Assembly (NCBI GenBank): GCA_003132125.1
Contig: PKWT01000266.1
Span: 1 to 5,271, forward strand
DNA: 5,271 bases
From: Micrococcales bacterium
Lineage (GTDB): Bacteria; Actinomycetota; Actinomycetes; Actinomycetales; Dermatophilaceae
Direction of reading: 5' to 3'
The stretch's first letter is position 1, and each line of letters opens with the position of its first letter. This document shows, piece by piece, positions 1-5,271 of the stretch. The notes under the pieces are model-generated. The model was not told the origin of the DNA. It saw nothing but the letters and a program-made list of their open reading frames with translations, and ran no database searches. Position numbers and translations under genes: made by a program.

Positions 1-2488
1 GATCGGGACGACGGCGGGGCAGTAACAGCGCACGTGCCGCGCACTCGCGGAAACGCGCTGCAAACAAAGCAGATCCGCCGATCTCGGTAGTGACGAGATC
101 GTCCACGTCATCCGCGTCGAGCGCGATCAGGGACATCAGCTCGAGCCCGATGCCGGTCGATCTGGTGCCGATCGACGAGCTGCCGGTCGACCCGCTGCCG
201 GTCGACCCGGCGTCGTCGAACTCGATGTCGGGCAGCCTGAACACGATGCCGTCATCGCCATGCATGGCCTGCACGTCGACGCCAAACCGCTCGCGCATCC
301 TGGCCGCGACACACAACGCCCACGGAGCATGCACCTGCGCACCGAAGGGGGAGTGAACCGCCACGCGCCAGTCGCCGAGCTCATCACGGAACCGCTCGAC
401 CACGATGTTGCGGTCATCGGGGACATGCCCGGTGGCCTCGCGCTGCTCGTCGATATAGGTGAGCAGGTTGTCCGTGGCCCAGGCGTCGAGGCCCGTTGCG
501 GCCACACGGGCTCGCGCCTTGTCGGGACCGAGCGTGCCGATCTCACGGACGAACTCGCCCACGGCACGCCCCAGCTCGACCGGGCGGCCCAGGGAGTCGC
601 CCTTCCAGAACGGCAGCTTGCCGGGCTGGCCGGGCGCCGGAGTGACGAGGACCTTGTCGTGGGTGATGTCCTCGATCCGCCAGGTCGAGGTGCCGAGGGT
701 GAACACATCGCCGATCCGCGACTCGTAGACCATCTCCTCGTCGAGCTCGCCGACGCGTCGCCCCGTGCCCTCGCCCGAGGCGAGGAACACGGCATACAGG
801 CCCCTGTCCGGGATGGTTCCCCCGCTGGTGACGGCGAGCCGCTGCGCTCCGGGACGGCCGGTGAGCGTGCCCGTGACTCGGTCCCAGACGAGTCGCGGTC
901 TCAGCTCGGCGAACTCGTCACTCGGGTAACGCCCGGACAGCATGTCGAGGACCGACTCCAGGATGGACCGGGGGAGTGCGGCGAAGGGAGCGGCCTTGCG
1001 TACCAACGACTCCAGGTCATCAACGGCCCAGTCGTCCATCGCGCACATGGCGACGATGTGCTGAGCCAGAACGTCGACCGGGTTGGCCGGCACGCGCAGC
1101 GACTCGATCGCCCCGGCGCGCATCCGGTCGACCACCACAGCGGTCTGGACGAGGTCGCCGCGGAACTTGGGGAAGAGCACTCCGCGAGACACCGCGCCCA
1201 CCTGGTGCCCGGCCCGCCCGACGCGTTGCAGCCCGCTGGCAACACTCGGCGGGGACTCCACCTGGATGACGAGATCGATGGCGCCCATGTCGATGCCGAG
1301 CTCGAGCGAGCTGGTGGCGACCACCGCGGGGAGACGACCGGCCTTGAGGTCCTCCTCGATCAGGGCGCGCTGCTCCTTGCTGACCGAGCCGTGGTGTGCG
1401 CGGGCGAGCACCCCCGGAGCGCCTCTCGACGTTCCAGCCTGCGCCATTCCCCCGCAAGCGGGAGGTACCCCCATCTGGGCGGGTGTCCGGGTGCTCGCCT
1501 TGACGGCGATAATTGAGTCTGGATTGCCTTCAGTGGCAAGGGACTCGAGCTCGAGACGCTCCTCCCAGATCTCATTGAGCCGAGCGGTCAGGCGCTCCGC
1601 CAGGCGGCGGGAGTTGGCAAACACCAGGGTCGAGCGATGCTGTGCGATCAGGTCGACGATGCGCTCCTCGACGTGTGGCCAGATCGAGGCCCGGCGCTCC
1701 GGGCCGGCAGCCGCGCCGCCGACGTCCGCGGTCATCTCGCCAAGGGATGACATGTCGGGGATGGGGACGACCACCTGGAGGTCCCACTCCTTGGTCGACG
1801 GCGGCTGGACGACCGTGACAGGGCGACCCCCGGCCAGGAAGCGCGAGACGGCCTCGACCGGGCGCACGGTCGCGGAGAGGCCCACACGTTGAGCAGGCTT
1901 GTCCAGCAAGGCATCCAGCCGTTCGAGACTCACTGCCAGGTGCGCGCCGCGCTTGGTCCCGGCGATGGCGTGGATCTCGTCCAGGATGACGGTCTCGACG
2001 CCGATGAGAGCCTCACGTGCCTTCGAGGTCAGGATCAGGAAGAGTGACTCGGGGGTGGTGATGAGGACGTCGGCGGGTCGGCGGGCGAACAGCCTTCGGT
2101 CAGCCGCCGAGGTGTCCCCGGACCGGATCGCGACGCTGACCTCGGGCTTGGCGAGTCCCAGCCGGGTGGCGGCGTGACCGATGCCGATCAGGGGCGAGCG
2201 CAGGTTGCGTTCGACGTCCACGGCAAGAGCTTTCATCGGCGAGATGTAGAGGACGCGGCAGCGGCGCAGGGGCTCGGCCGGCACGGGGGTGGACGCCAGG
2301 CGGTCCAGCGCCCACAGGAACGCCGAGAGCGTCTTGCCTGAGCCGGTGGGAGCCACGACGAGGGTGTGGTCGCCGGTGCTGATCGCGTCCCAGGCCCCGA
2401 CCTGTGCGGGGGTGGGCGCGGCAAAGCTGCCGCTGAACCAAGCTCGGGTGGCGGGGGAGAAGCGCGCGAGCACGTTGGCAGATCCCAT
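1..2488 (-). CDS. lhr: Lhr-family ATP-dependent helicase, partial (C-terminus beyond window)
   Basis: Superfamily 2 nucleic-acid helicase of the Lhr type: an ATP-driven 3'-5' translocase linked in mycobacteria to DNA repair, acting on DNA or RNA:DNA hybrids in the cytoplasm. Seen by reading 829 uninterrupted codons: PTPAQ (25-29); Walker A APTGSGKT (46-53); SPMKALAVD (83-91); TTPESL (144-149); DEIH (170-173); SAT (205-207); motif IV LVFANSRR (288-295); HHGSVSKEQR (365-374); motif V TSSLELGIDMG (392-402); motif VI QRVGRAGH (421-428). After the RecA pair come a probable winged-helix region and a DEAD/H-associated domain; the Trp of PFWKGD (628) probably matches the stacking Trp known in mycobacterial Lhr (inference). 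Actinobacterial Lhr proteins are usually about 1,500 aa, so roughly half is visible. The ATG is the first possible start after an in-frame TGA and places FSPAT at residue 10, as in relatives; its ribosome site is weak. Transcribed divergently from the AIM24 gene. Two internal repeat features are listed separately. Confidence 0.95.
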   Translation of the reverse strand, partial: MGSANVLARFSPATRAWFSGSFAAPTPAQVGAWDAISTGDHTLVVAPTGSGKTLSAFLWALDRLASTPVPAEPLRRCRVLYISPMKALAVDVERNLRSPLIGIGHAATRLGLAKPEVSVAIRSGDTSAADRRLFARRPADVLITTPESLFLILTSKAREALIGVETVILDEIHAIAGTKRGAHLAVSLERLDALLDKPAQRVGLSATVRPVEAVSRFLAGGRPVTVVQPPSTKEWDLQVVVPIPDMSSLGEMTADVGGAAAGPERRASIWPHVEERIVDLIAQHRSTLVFANSRRLAERLTARLNEIWEERLELESLATEGNPDSIIAVKASTRTPAQMGVPPACGGMAQAGTSRGAPGVLARAHHGSVSKEQRALIEEDLKAGRLPAVVATSSLELGIDMGAIDLVIQVESPPSVASGLQRVGRAGHQVGAVSRGVLFPKFRGDLVQTAVVVDRMRAGAIESLRVPANPVDVLAQHIVAMCAMDDWAVDDLESLVRKAAPFAALPRSILESVLDMLSGRYPSDEFAELRPRLVWDRVTGTLTGRPGAQRLAVTSGGTIPDRGLYAVFLASGEGTGRRVGELDEEMVYESRIGDVFTLGTSTWRIEDITHDKVLVTPAPGQPGKLPFWKGDSLGRPVELGRAVGEFVREIGTLGPDKARARVAATGLDAWATDNLLTYIDEQREATGHVPDDRNIVVERFRDELGDWRVAVHSPFGAQVHAPWALCVAARMRERFGVDVQAMHGDDGIVFRLPDIEFDDAGSTGSGSTGSSSIGTRSTGIGLELMSLIALDADDVDDLVTTEIGGSALFAARFRECAARALLLPRRRPD
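149..208 (-). repeat. 15-bp tandem repeat, four copies, inside lhr
   Basis: Four consecutive 15-bp units lie at 149-163, 164-178, 179-193 and 194-208. The last two are identical (plus strand gctgccggtcgaccc) and the others differ at a few bases. In the helicase frame they encode residues 761-780 as GSTGS, GSTGS, SSIGT and RSTGI. This is a flexible Gly/Ser/Thr linker placed just after the conserved segment ending FRLPD. The period is a multiple of three, so copy-number change would keep the reading frame. It is probably a local expansion within a surface loop. Confidence 0.85.
1448..1474. repeat. 27-bp palindromic element inserted in frame in lhr
   Basis: On the coding strand, ATGG begins at 1474 and again at 1447, separated by a GC-rich inverted-repeat core that includes the perfect palindrome GGTACC (1464-1469) and a CCTCCCGC / GCGGGGG hairpin. 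The unit is 27 bp, so it adds nine codons (residues 339-347, MGVPPACGG) without shifting the frame. Removing one unit leaves TPAQ followed directly by MAQAG, which reads like the usual actinobacterial Lhr sequence here as I remember it. It sits in the variable stretch between motif IV and HHGS, where extra residues should be tolerated. Interpretation as a small mobile palindromic repeat with a 4-bp target duplication is inference. Confidence 0.55.
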
Positions 2489-2679
2489 CGTCTGCCAAGC
2501 CTGTCACCCGACACCGACAATGCCACAAGCCGGTTGCCCTGAGGCCGCGTGAGGATGCGGCGGGTGAGTGGAACGGCATACCGATTGCTCGAGCGTTGGA
2601 GGCCCGGGATACGGGTGTGTCCGCTCCATTTTCGGCGTACTGTGCCGAGCAGAAGTCCTGACATCCGGGGAGGATTCTC
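2489..2679. other. Divergent intergenic region between lhr and the AIM24 gene
   Basis: This 191-bp gap separates two genes transcribed away from each other, so promoters for both should lie here. For the AIM24 gene, TACTGT at 2638-2643 fits the TANNNT form of an actinobacterial -10 box and would give a leader of about 30 nt, but no convincing TTGACA-like -35 box lies at the right distance. For lhr no clear -10/-35 pair is visible and the ribosome site is poor. No small gene with a credible start and ribosome site was found. Confidence 0.5.
2667..2674 (+). promoter_or_regulatory. Ribosome binding site of the AIM24 gene
   Basis: The sequence ggggagga ends 5 nt before the GTG at 2680. It is a strong Shine-Dalgarno match and decides the choice of the GTG start over the internal ATGs at codons 11 and 13, which have no comparable site. 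Confidence 0.8.
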
Positions 2680-3477
2680 GTGACTCTGGCACACAAGCTG
2701 GTAGGCAATGCGATGCAGATGGCGGTGTGTCAGCTGGCGGAGGGCCAGACCGTGTACTGCGAGGCAGGCAAGTTCCTGTGGAAGACGGTCAACGTCTCGG
2801 TGGAGACGCGGCTGACCAAGCCCCAGGGCAACCAGCAGGGCGCGCAGGCGACCGCCGGCGGCCTGCTCCAGAAGGCCCTCGACGTCGGCAAACGCGTTCT
2901 CGCCGGTGAGAGCCTGGCCTTCCAGTACTACCGAGCCAACGGTGGGAGCGGGCTGGTCACCTTTGCGGGCGTCCTGCCGGGAGAGATGCGCGCCCTGGAG
3001 CTGGACGGTACGACCGGTTGGTACGCCGAGAAGGACGCGTTCGTGGCGGCCGAGTCCACCGTTGACTTCGATATCGCCTTCTCCGGTCTGCGCACGGGGA
3101 TGAAGGGCGGTGAGGGTTTCGTTCTCGAGCGGTTCAGTGGGCACGGCACGGTGCTGATTGCCGGGGCTGGCAACTTCATCGAGCTCAACCCTGCCAAGTA
3201 CGGCGGCAAGATCCAGGTCGACACCGGTTGCGTCGTGGCCTTCCAGGACACCGTGCGTTACGGCGTGGAGCGCGTTGGGGCACTCAACACACAGACGATG
3301 ATGACGGCGATGTTCGGCGGCGAGGGGCTCTCGCTTGCCACGCTGGAGGGCGACGGCCAAGTCATCCTTCAGTCCATGACCATCGAGGGACTGGCCAAGG
3401 CTCTCGCCAAGAACATGGGCGTGGGCAACGACAAACGAGGCCCGCTGGGCGGCTTGCTCTCGGGCAGTCAGGAGTAG
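2680..3477 (+). CDS. AIM24 family protein (DUF124 / TIGR00266-like)
   Basis: This 265-aa protein matches the AIM24 family, named for a yeast mitochondrial inner-membrane biogenesis factor. Bacterial members are beta-rich proteins of unknown biochemical role. The sequence shows alternating beta-strand and glycine-turn patterning and the family-typical C-terminal half: GAGNFIELN (162-170), VDTGCVVAF (180-188) and the closing GDGQVILQS (224-232). There is no signal peptide or membrane segment, so a cytoplasmic or membrane-associated location is likely. A Gln/Gly/Ala-rich insert with a short helix (about 47-75) separates the first strands from FQYYRA. Three cysteines (17, 27, 184) are present but form no metal-binding pattern. 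The GTG start is supported by a strong ribosome site. The next gene starts 3 nt after the stop, and its ribosome site lies inside this gene's last codons, so the two are probably translated together. Family assignment is confident; function is unknown. Confidence 0.88.
   Translation: MTLAHKLVGNAMQMAVCQLAEGQTVYCEAGKFLWKTVNVSVETRLTKPQGNQQGAQATAGGLLQKALDVGKRVLAGESLAFQYYRANGGSGLVTFAGVLPGEMRALELDGTTGWYAEKDAFVAAESTVDFDIAFSGLRTGMKGGEGFVLERFSGHGTVLIAGAGNFIELNPAKYGGKIQVDTGCVVAFQDTVRYGVERVGALNTQTMMTAMFGGEGLSLATLEGDGQVILQSMTIEGLAKALAKNMGVGNDKRGPLGGLLSGSQE
3471..3474 (+). promoter_or_regulatory. Ribosome binding site inside the end of the AIM24 gene
   Basis: The ggag in the final sense codons of the AIM24 gene lies 6 nt before the ATG at 3481. 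Ribosomes ending at the TAG (3475-3477) would sit over the next start, a layout typical of translational coupling. Confidence 0.7.
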
Positions 3478-3480
3478 CAC

Positions 3481-3861
3481 ATGGGATTCATGGACAAGGC
3501 CCGCGAAGCCGCGCAGCAAGCCACGGCCAAGGCGCAGCAGGGCCTCGCGCAAGGCCAGGCCAAGATCGATGAGGTGCAGACGTCCCGGGCCGCAGACGGG
3601 TTGCTGCACGACGTTGGGGCCGCGTTCTACGCCGAGCAGCGCAGCGGTGGCTCGCACGAGGCCGTGGTGGCCGCGCTCGGCGCGCTGGATGCACACGTCG
3701 CCGCGCACGGTCCGCTCGGGAAGGCGGGGCCGGTGTCTCCGGAGGTCGCCACGCAGTCGCCAGCACCGCCAGGCGCGCCATCTGGTTCGCCGTCCGCGAC
3801 CCCTCCGGCAGAGCCGTCGGCGGGTCCTGCGGCGGGCGGGTTCACACTGGACGACCTTTAA
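3481..3861 (+). CDS. Small helical protein with disordered tail, coupled to AIM24
   Basis: This 126-aa protein has no function I can name; similar small proteins occur in actinobacteria as far as I remember. Three parts are visible. Residues 1-35 form a charged Ala/Gln-rich amphipathic helix, MGFMDKAREAAQQATAKAQQ and onward, that could form a coiled coil or lie on a membrane. Residues 36-77 are a compact predicted helical domain (AADGLLHDVGAAFYAEQR, then AVVAALGALDAHVAAHG). Residues 78-118 are a low-complexity Pro/Ala/Ser/Gly linker, probably disordered. The chain ends in GGFTLDDL (119-126), which looks like a short linear motif displayed on a tether. There is no signal peptide or hydrophobic membrane helix. 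It starts 3 nt after the AIM24 stop and shares its transcript, so a role with the AIM24 protein is the simplest inference. It is followed by a convergent gene, so the unit ends here. Confidence 0.85.
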   Translation: MGFMDKAREAAQQATAKAQQGLAQGQAKIDEVQTSRAADGLLHDVGAAFYAEQRSGGSHEAVVAALGALDAHVAAHGPLGKAGPVSPEVATQSPAPPGAPSGSPSATPPAEPSAGPAAGGFTLDDL

Positions 3862-3982
3862 ACTGGGTGGGCAGACGTCCCGACGCTGTGCCCCGGTCGG
3901 CCCTGACATTTCTCACGTAGGGCGAGCAGTCGAGCCGCGGGCCCGGTGGACTCCCTCAGCGTTGCGGGCCTGGCTTATGGGG
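3862..3982. other. Convergent intergenic region, no clear terminator
   Basis: This 121-bp gap lies between genes that end toward each other, so transcription from both sides should stop here. The only hairpins I find are weak: a 5-bp stem ccgac/gtcgg (3880-3884 with 3896-3900) and a gccct/agggc stem with a long loop just after it. Neither is followed by a run of T. GC-rich palindromes such as cgggcccg are present near 3938-3945. No gene is supported here. Confidence 0.5.
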
Positions 3983-4744
3983 CTATAGGTCCTTGCGGCG
4001 GAACGCGAGTGCCGCGAATACGACGAGTGCGGCCGCGAGCAGGATCGATGTCAGCACGGGCCACAGCACGGCCGCGTCCTTCCCAGCGGCGAGCGCAGCG
4101 GGCTGGGCTGCGAGCGCAGCAGGTGAGTACGTGCCCAAGGGCTTCCAGATCGACGCGATCGACATCAGCGCGTATGCCGCAAGTCCCGCACCGGCCGCTC
4201 CGGCCGCAGAGCTGATGAGCACCGAAAGAAGTGTCATCAGGGCAATGAAGAGGATGCCGAACACGAGCCACACCAACGCCGAGGACCACAGCGCCGATCC
4301 CGGCGCCTCCCTGAACACTGCCGCCGTCAGACCCCACGTGACGAGTGTTCCGGTGACCACCAAGAGAGCGAGAAACGCCGAGTGGACCGTTGCCTTGGCG
4401 ATGATGAAGGCGGTTCGCGAAACCGGTTTGGTGAGCACGAGCACTGCCGTCCCAGTCTTGCTCTCCGCCGACACGATGCTTCCGTAGATGATGATCAGGG
4501 CGAACAGGCCAATCTGCGAAAGGTTCTTGATCCATTGGGCATAGGCGTCCAGATAGGTCGGCGTCGGTATCTTGATCCCGCCGAGCTGGTCACCGGCCAG
4601 CGCACCCACGATCTCCGGGGTGAACTTGGCGAGCACCGGCCCGGTGAACGCGAAGAACAGCAGAATGCCGGGCAGCACCCAGATGCGCCACGTTCGCAGG
4701 ATCTCGCGTACTTCCTTGCGTGCGAACACCGCAGTCCCGCTCAT
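3983..4744 (-). CDS. ABC-2 type transporter permease
   Basis: This 253-aa inner-membrane subunit of an ABC exporter forms the membrane pore with the ATPase encoded just upstream; the substrate cannot be told from sequence. Six hydrophobic segments are visible at about residues 22-40, 76-93, 119-143, 151-178, 181-199 and 226-247, the usual ABC-2 count. The N-terminus has the cytoplasmic FARKEVREILRTWR helix typical of the family, and the segment after TM2 reads SAESKTGTAVLVLTKPVSR (92-110), the conserved cytoplasmic loop of this group. The protein ends FRRKDL. Length is normal. The ATG overlaps the ATPase stop as ATGA (4741-4744), and GGAGG at 4754-4758 gives a ribosome site 9 nt upstream. The same frame is open further upstream, but those codons lie over the ATPase gene and read as non-family sequence. 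A PAALAA duplication occurs before TM6. Confidence 0.92.
   Translation of the reverse strand: MSGTAVFARKEVREILRTWRIWVLPGILLFFAFTGPVLAKFTPEIVGALAGDQLGGIKIPTPTYLDAYAQWIKNLSQIGLFALIIIYGSIVSAESKTGTAVLVLTKPVSRTAFIIAKATVHSAFLALLVVTGTLVTWGLTAAVFREAPGSALWSSALVWLVFGILFIALMTLLSVLISSAAGAAGAGLAAYALMSIASIWKPLGTYSPAALAAQPAALAAGKDAAVLWPVLTSILLAAALVVFAALAFRRKDL
4082..4123 (-). repeat. Seven-codon duplication in the permease gene
   Basis: Two adjacent 21-bp units encode PAALAAQ and PAALAAG (residues 208-221), just before the last membrane helix. They share an 11-bp identical core (gcgagcgcagc on the plus strand) and match at 16 of 21 positions. This could be an old tandem duplication or simply Ala-rich codon convergence. 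Confidence 0.5.
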
Positions 4745-5271
4745 CGCCGTTCGCCTCCGACCAGCTCGACGAAGACTTCTTCCAGGCCCATCTCGCCCGC
4801 GTCCATGCGGGACAACCCGATCTGCCGGGCCGCGACCATCGCCGGAATCTGCAGCTGGGCCGCGCCAACGTCTTTCACGGTGATCTCGATGGCACCGTTG
4901 GACCCGCGTGCGACCGCCGTCGCCCACGTCTGTCGTCCGATCTCTTCGGCGAGCTCGTCGGCGCCTTCGGTGACCTCGACCATGACCTTCTGCTGTCCAT
5001 AGCGCGCTTTGAGCTCTTCGATGGGCGCTTGGGCGACCACGCGCCCGAGGTCGAGAATCGCCACGGTGTCGCAGACGCGCTCGACGTCAGCGAGGATGTG
5101 CGTGGAGAAGAACACGGTGGTCCGCCCGCGCAGCGTTGTGAGCATGTCGAGAACATCCTTGCGGCCCATGGGGTCGAGCGCGCTGGTCGGCTCGTCCAAC
5201 AACAGCAGCTTCGGCGCGTTGATCAGCGCCTGCGCCACGCCGAGACGCTGTTTCATGCCACGCGAGTACCC
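4741..5271 (-). CDS. ABC transporter ATP-binding protein, partial (N-terminus beyond window)
   Basis: Cytoplasmic ATPase that powers the ABC-2 permease encoded downstream. The visible 176 residues begin exactly in the signature motif, GYSRGMKQRL, the usual LSGGQ variant of ABC-2 ATPases. The Walker B box LLLLDEPTSALDP (visible residues 22-34) has the catalytic Glu (27) and the D-loop, and the H-loop STH has the switch His (58). From about residue 85 a C-terminal accessory domain follows and ends in LEEVFVELVGGERR, as in this subfamily. Walker A and the Q-loop lie outside the window. The Met at 5254-5256 is internal, not the start, because the conserved YSRG precedes it in frame. The stop TGA overlaps the permease ATG by 4 nt, so the two genes are one operon with coupled translation. 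Substrate unknown; NatA-type exporters are similar in design. Confidence 0.95.
   Translation of the reverse strand, partial: GYSRGMKQRLGVAQALINAPKLLLLDEPTSALDPMGRKDVLDMLTTLRGRTTVFFSTHILADVERVCDTVAILDLGRVVAQAPIEELKARYGQQKVMVEVTEGADELAEEIGRQTWATAVARGSNGAIEITVKDVGAAQLQIPAMVAARQIGLSRMDAGEMGLEEVFVELVGGERR
4754..4758 (-). promoter_or_regulatory. Ribosome binding site of the permease gene
   Basis: GGAGG on the minus strand lies within the last codons of the ATPase gene, 9 nt before the permease ATG. It supports that start and the coupled reading of the two genes. Confidence 0.65.

Noticed and set aside
90..356. A plus-strand frame with a repeated PVD pattern
   Set aside because: The periodic peptide is only the complement of the 15-bp tandem repeat in lhr.
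260..1516. A 418-codon plus-strand open frame antisense to lhr
   Set aside because: It shadows the helicase, whose motifs run continuously on the other strand; the composition is low-complexity His/Arg/Gly and resembles no family I know.
2570..2597. GGAAC and CGTT as an ECF sigma factor promoter for the AIM24 gene
   Set aside because: The spacing (19 nt between the boxes) is longer than usual for this class, and matches this short occur by chance.
2233..3909. A 558-codon open frame on the minus strand, antisense to the AIM24 and small-protein genes and running into lhr
   Set aside because: It is rich in Arg, Leu and Gly without family motifs, has no ribosome site, and overlaps three well-supported genes. 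Long antisense frames are expected in GC-rich DNA with strong third-position bias.
3880..3925. Rho-independent terminator between the convergent genes
   Set aside because: The stems are only about 5 bp, the loops are long and no T-run follows on either strand.
3983..4927. A longer permease reading starting at 4927
   Set aside because: The first 61 codons lie over the ATPase gene in another frame and are not permease-like. The ATGA overlap and the GGAGG site favour the start at 4744.
5254..5256. ATG as the start of the ABC ATPase
   Set aside because: The conserved GYSRG of the signature motif lies immediately upstream in frame, so this Met is internal and the gene begins outside the window.

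Overview
The window is high-GC DNA with strong G/C third-position bias, GTG start use and purine-rich GGAGG-type ribosome binding sites. With an actinobacterial-type Lhr helicase, this points to Actinomycetota; an order such as Micrococcales is possible but is only a guess. It looks like ordinary chromosomal sequence: there is no transposase, phage gene, tRNA, rRNA or CRISPR array.

Layout: (1) Positions 1-2488, minus strand: the N-terminal 829 codons of a large Lhr-family ATP-dependent helicase, open without a stop to the window edge, with the full helicase motif set. Two small repeat features lie inside it: a 27-bp palindromic in-frame element flanked by ATGG on both sides (coding strand), and a four-copy 15-bp tandem repeat encoding a Gly/Ser/Thr linker. 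(2) Positions 2489-2679: a divergent intergenic region. (3) Positions 2680-3861, plus strand: a two-gene, probably translationally coupled unit, an AIM24-family protein followed 3 nt later by a 126-aa helical protein with a disordered Pro/Ala/Ser tail ending in GGFTLDDL. (4) Positions 3862-3982: a short convergent intergenic region. (5) Positions 3983-5271, minus strand: an ABC-2 type exporter operon, with the ATPase (5' end outside the window, visible from its signature motif onward) overlapping a six-helix permease by 4 nt (ATGA).

The helicase, the AIM24 pair and the ABC transporter are three separate transcription units with no obvious shared pathway. The ATPase and permease form one transporter, and the AIM24 protein and its small partner are likely made together. 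I see no clearly new defence or mobile system. The most worthwhile leads are the palindromic mini-insertion within the helicase gene and the uncharacterised small protein coupled to AIM24.
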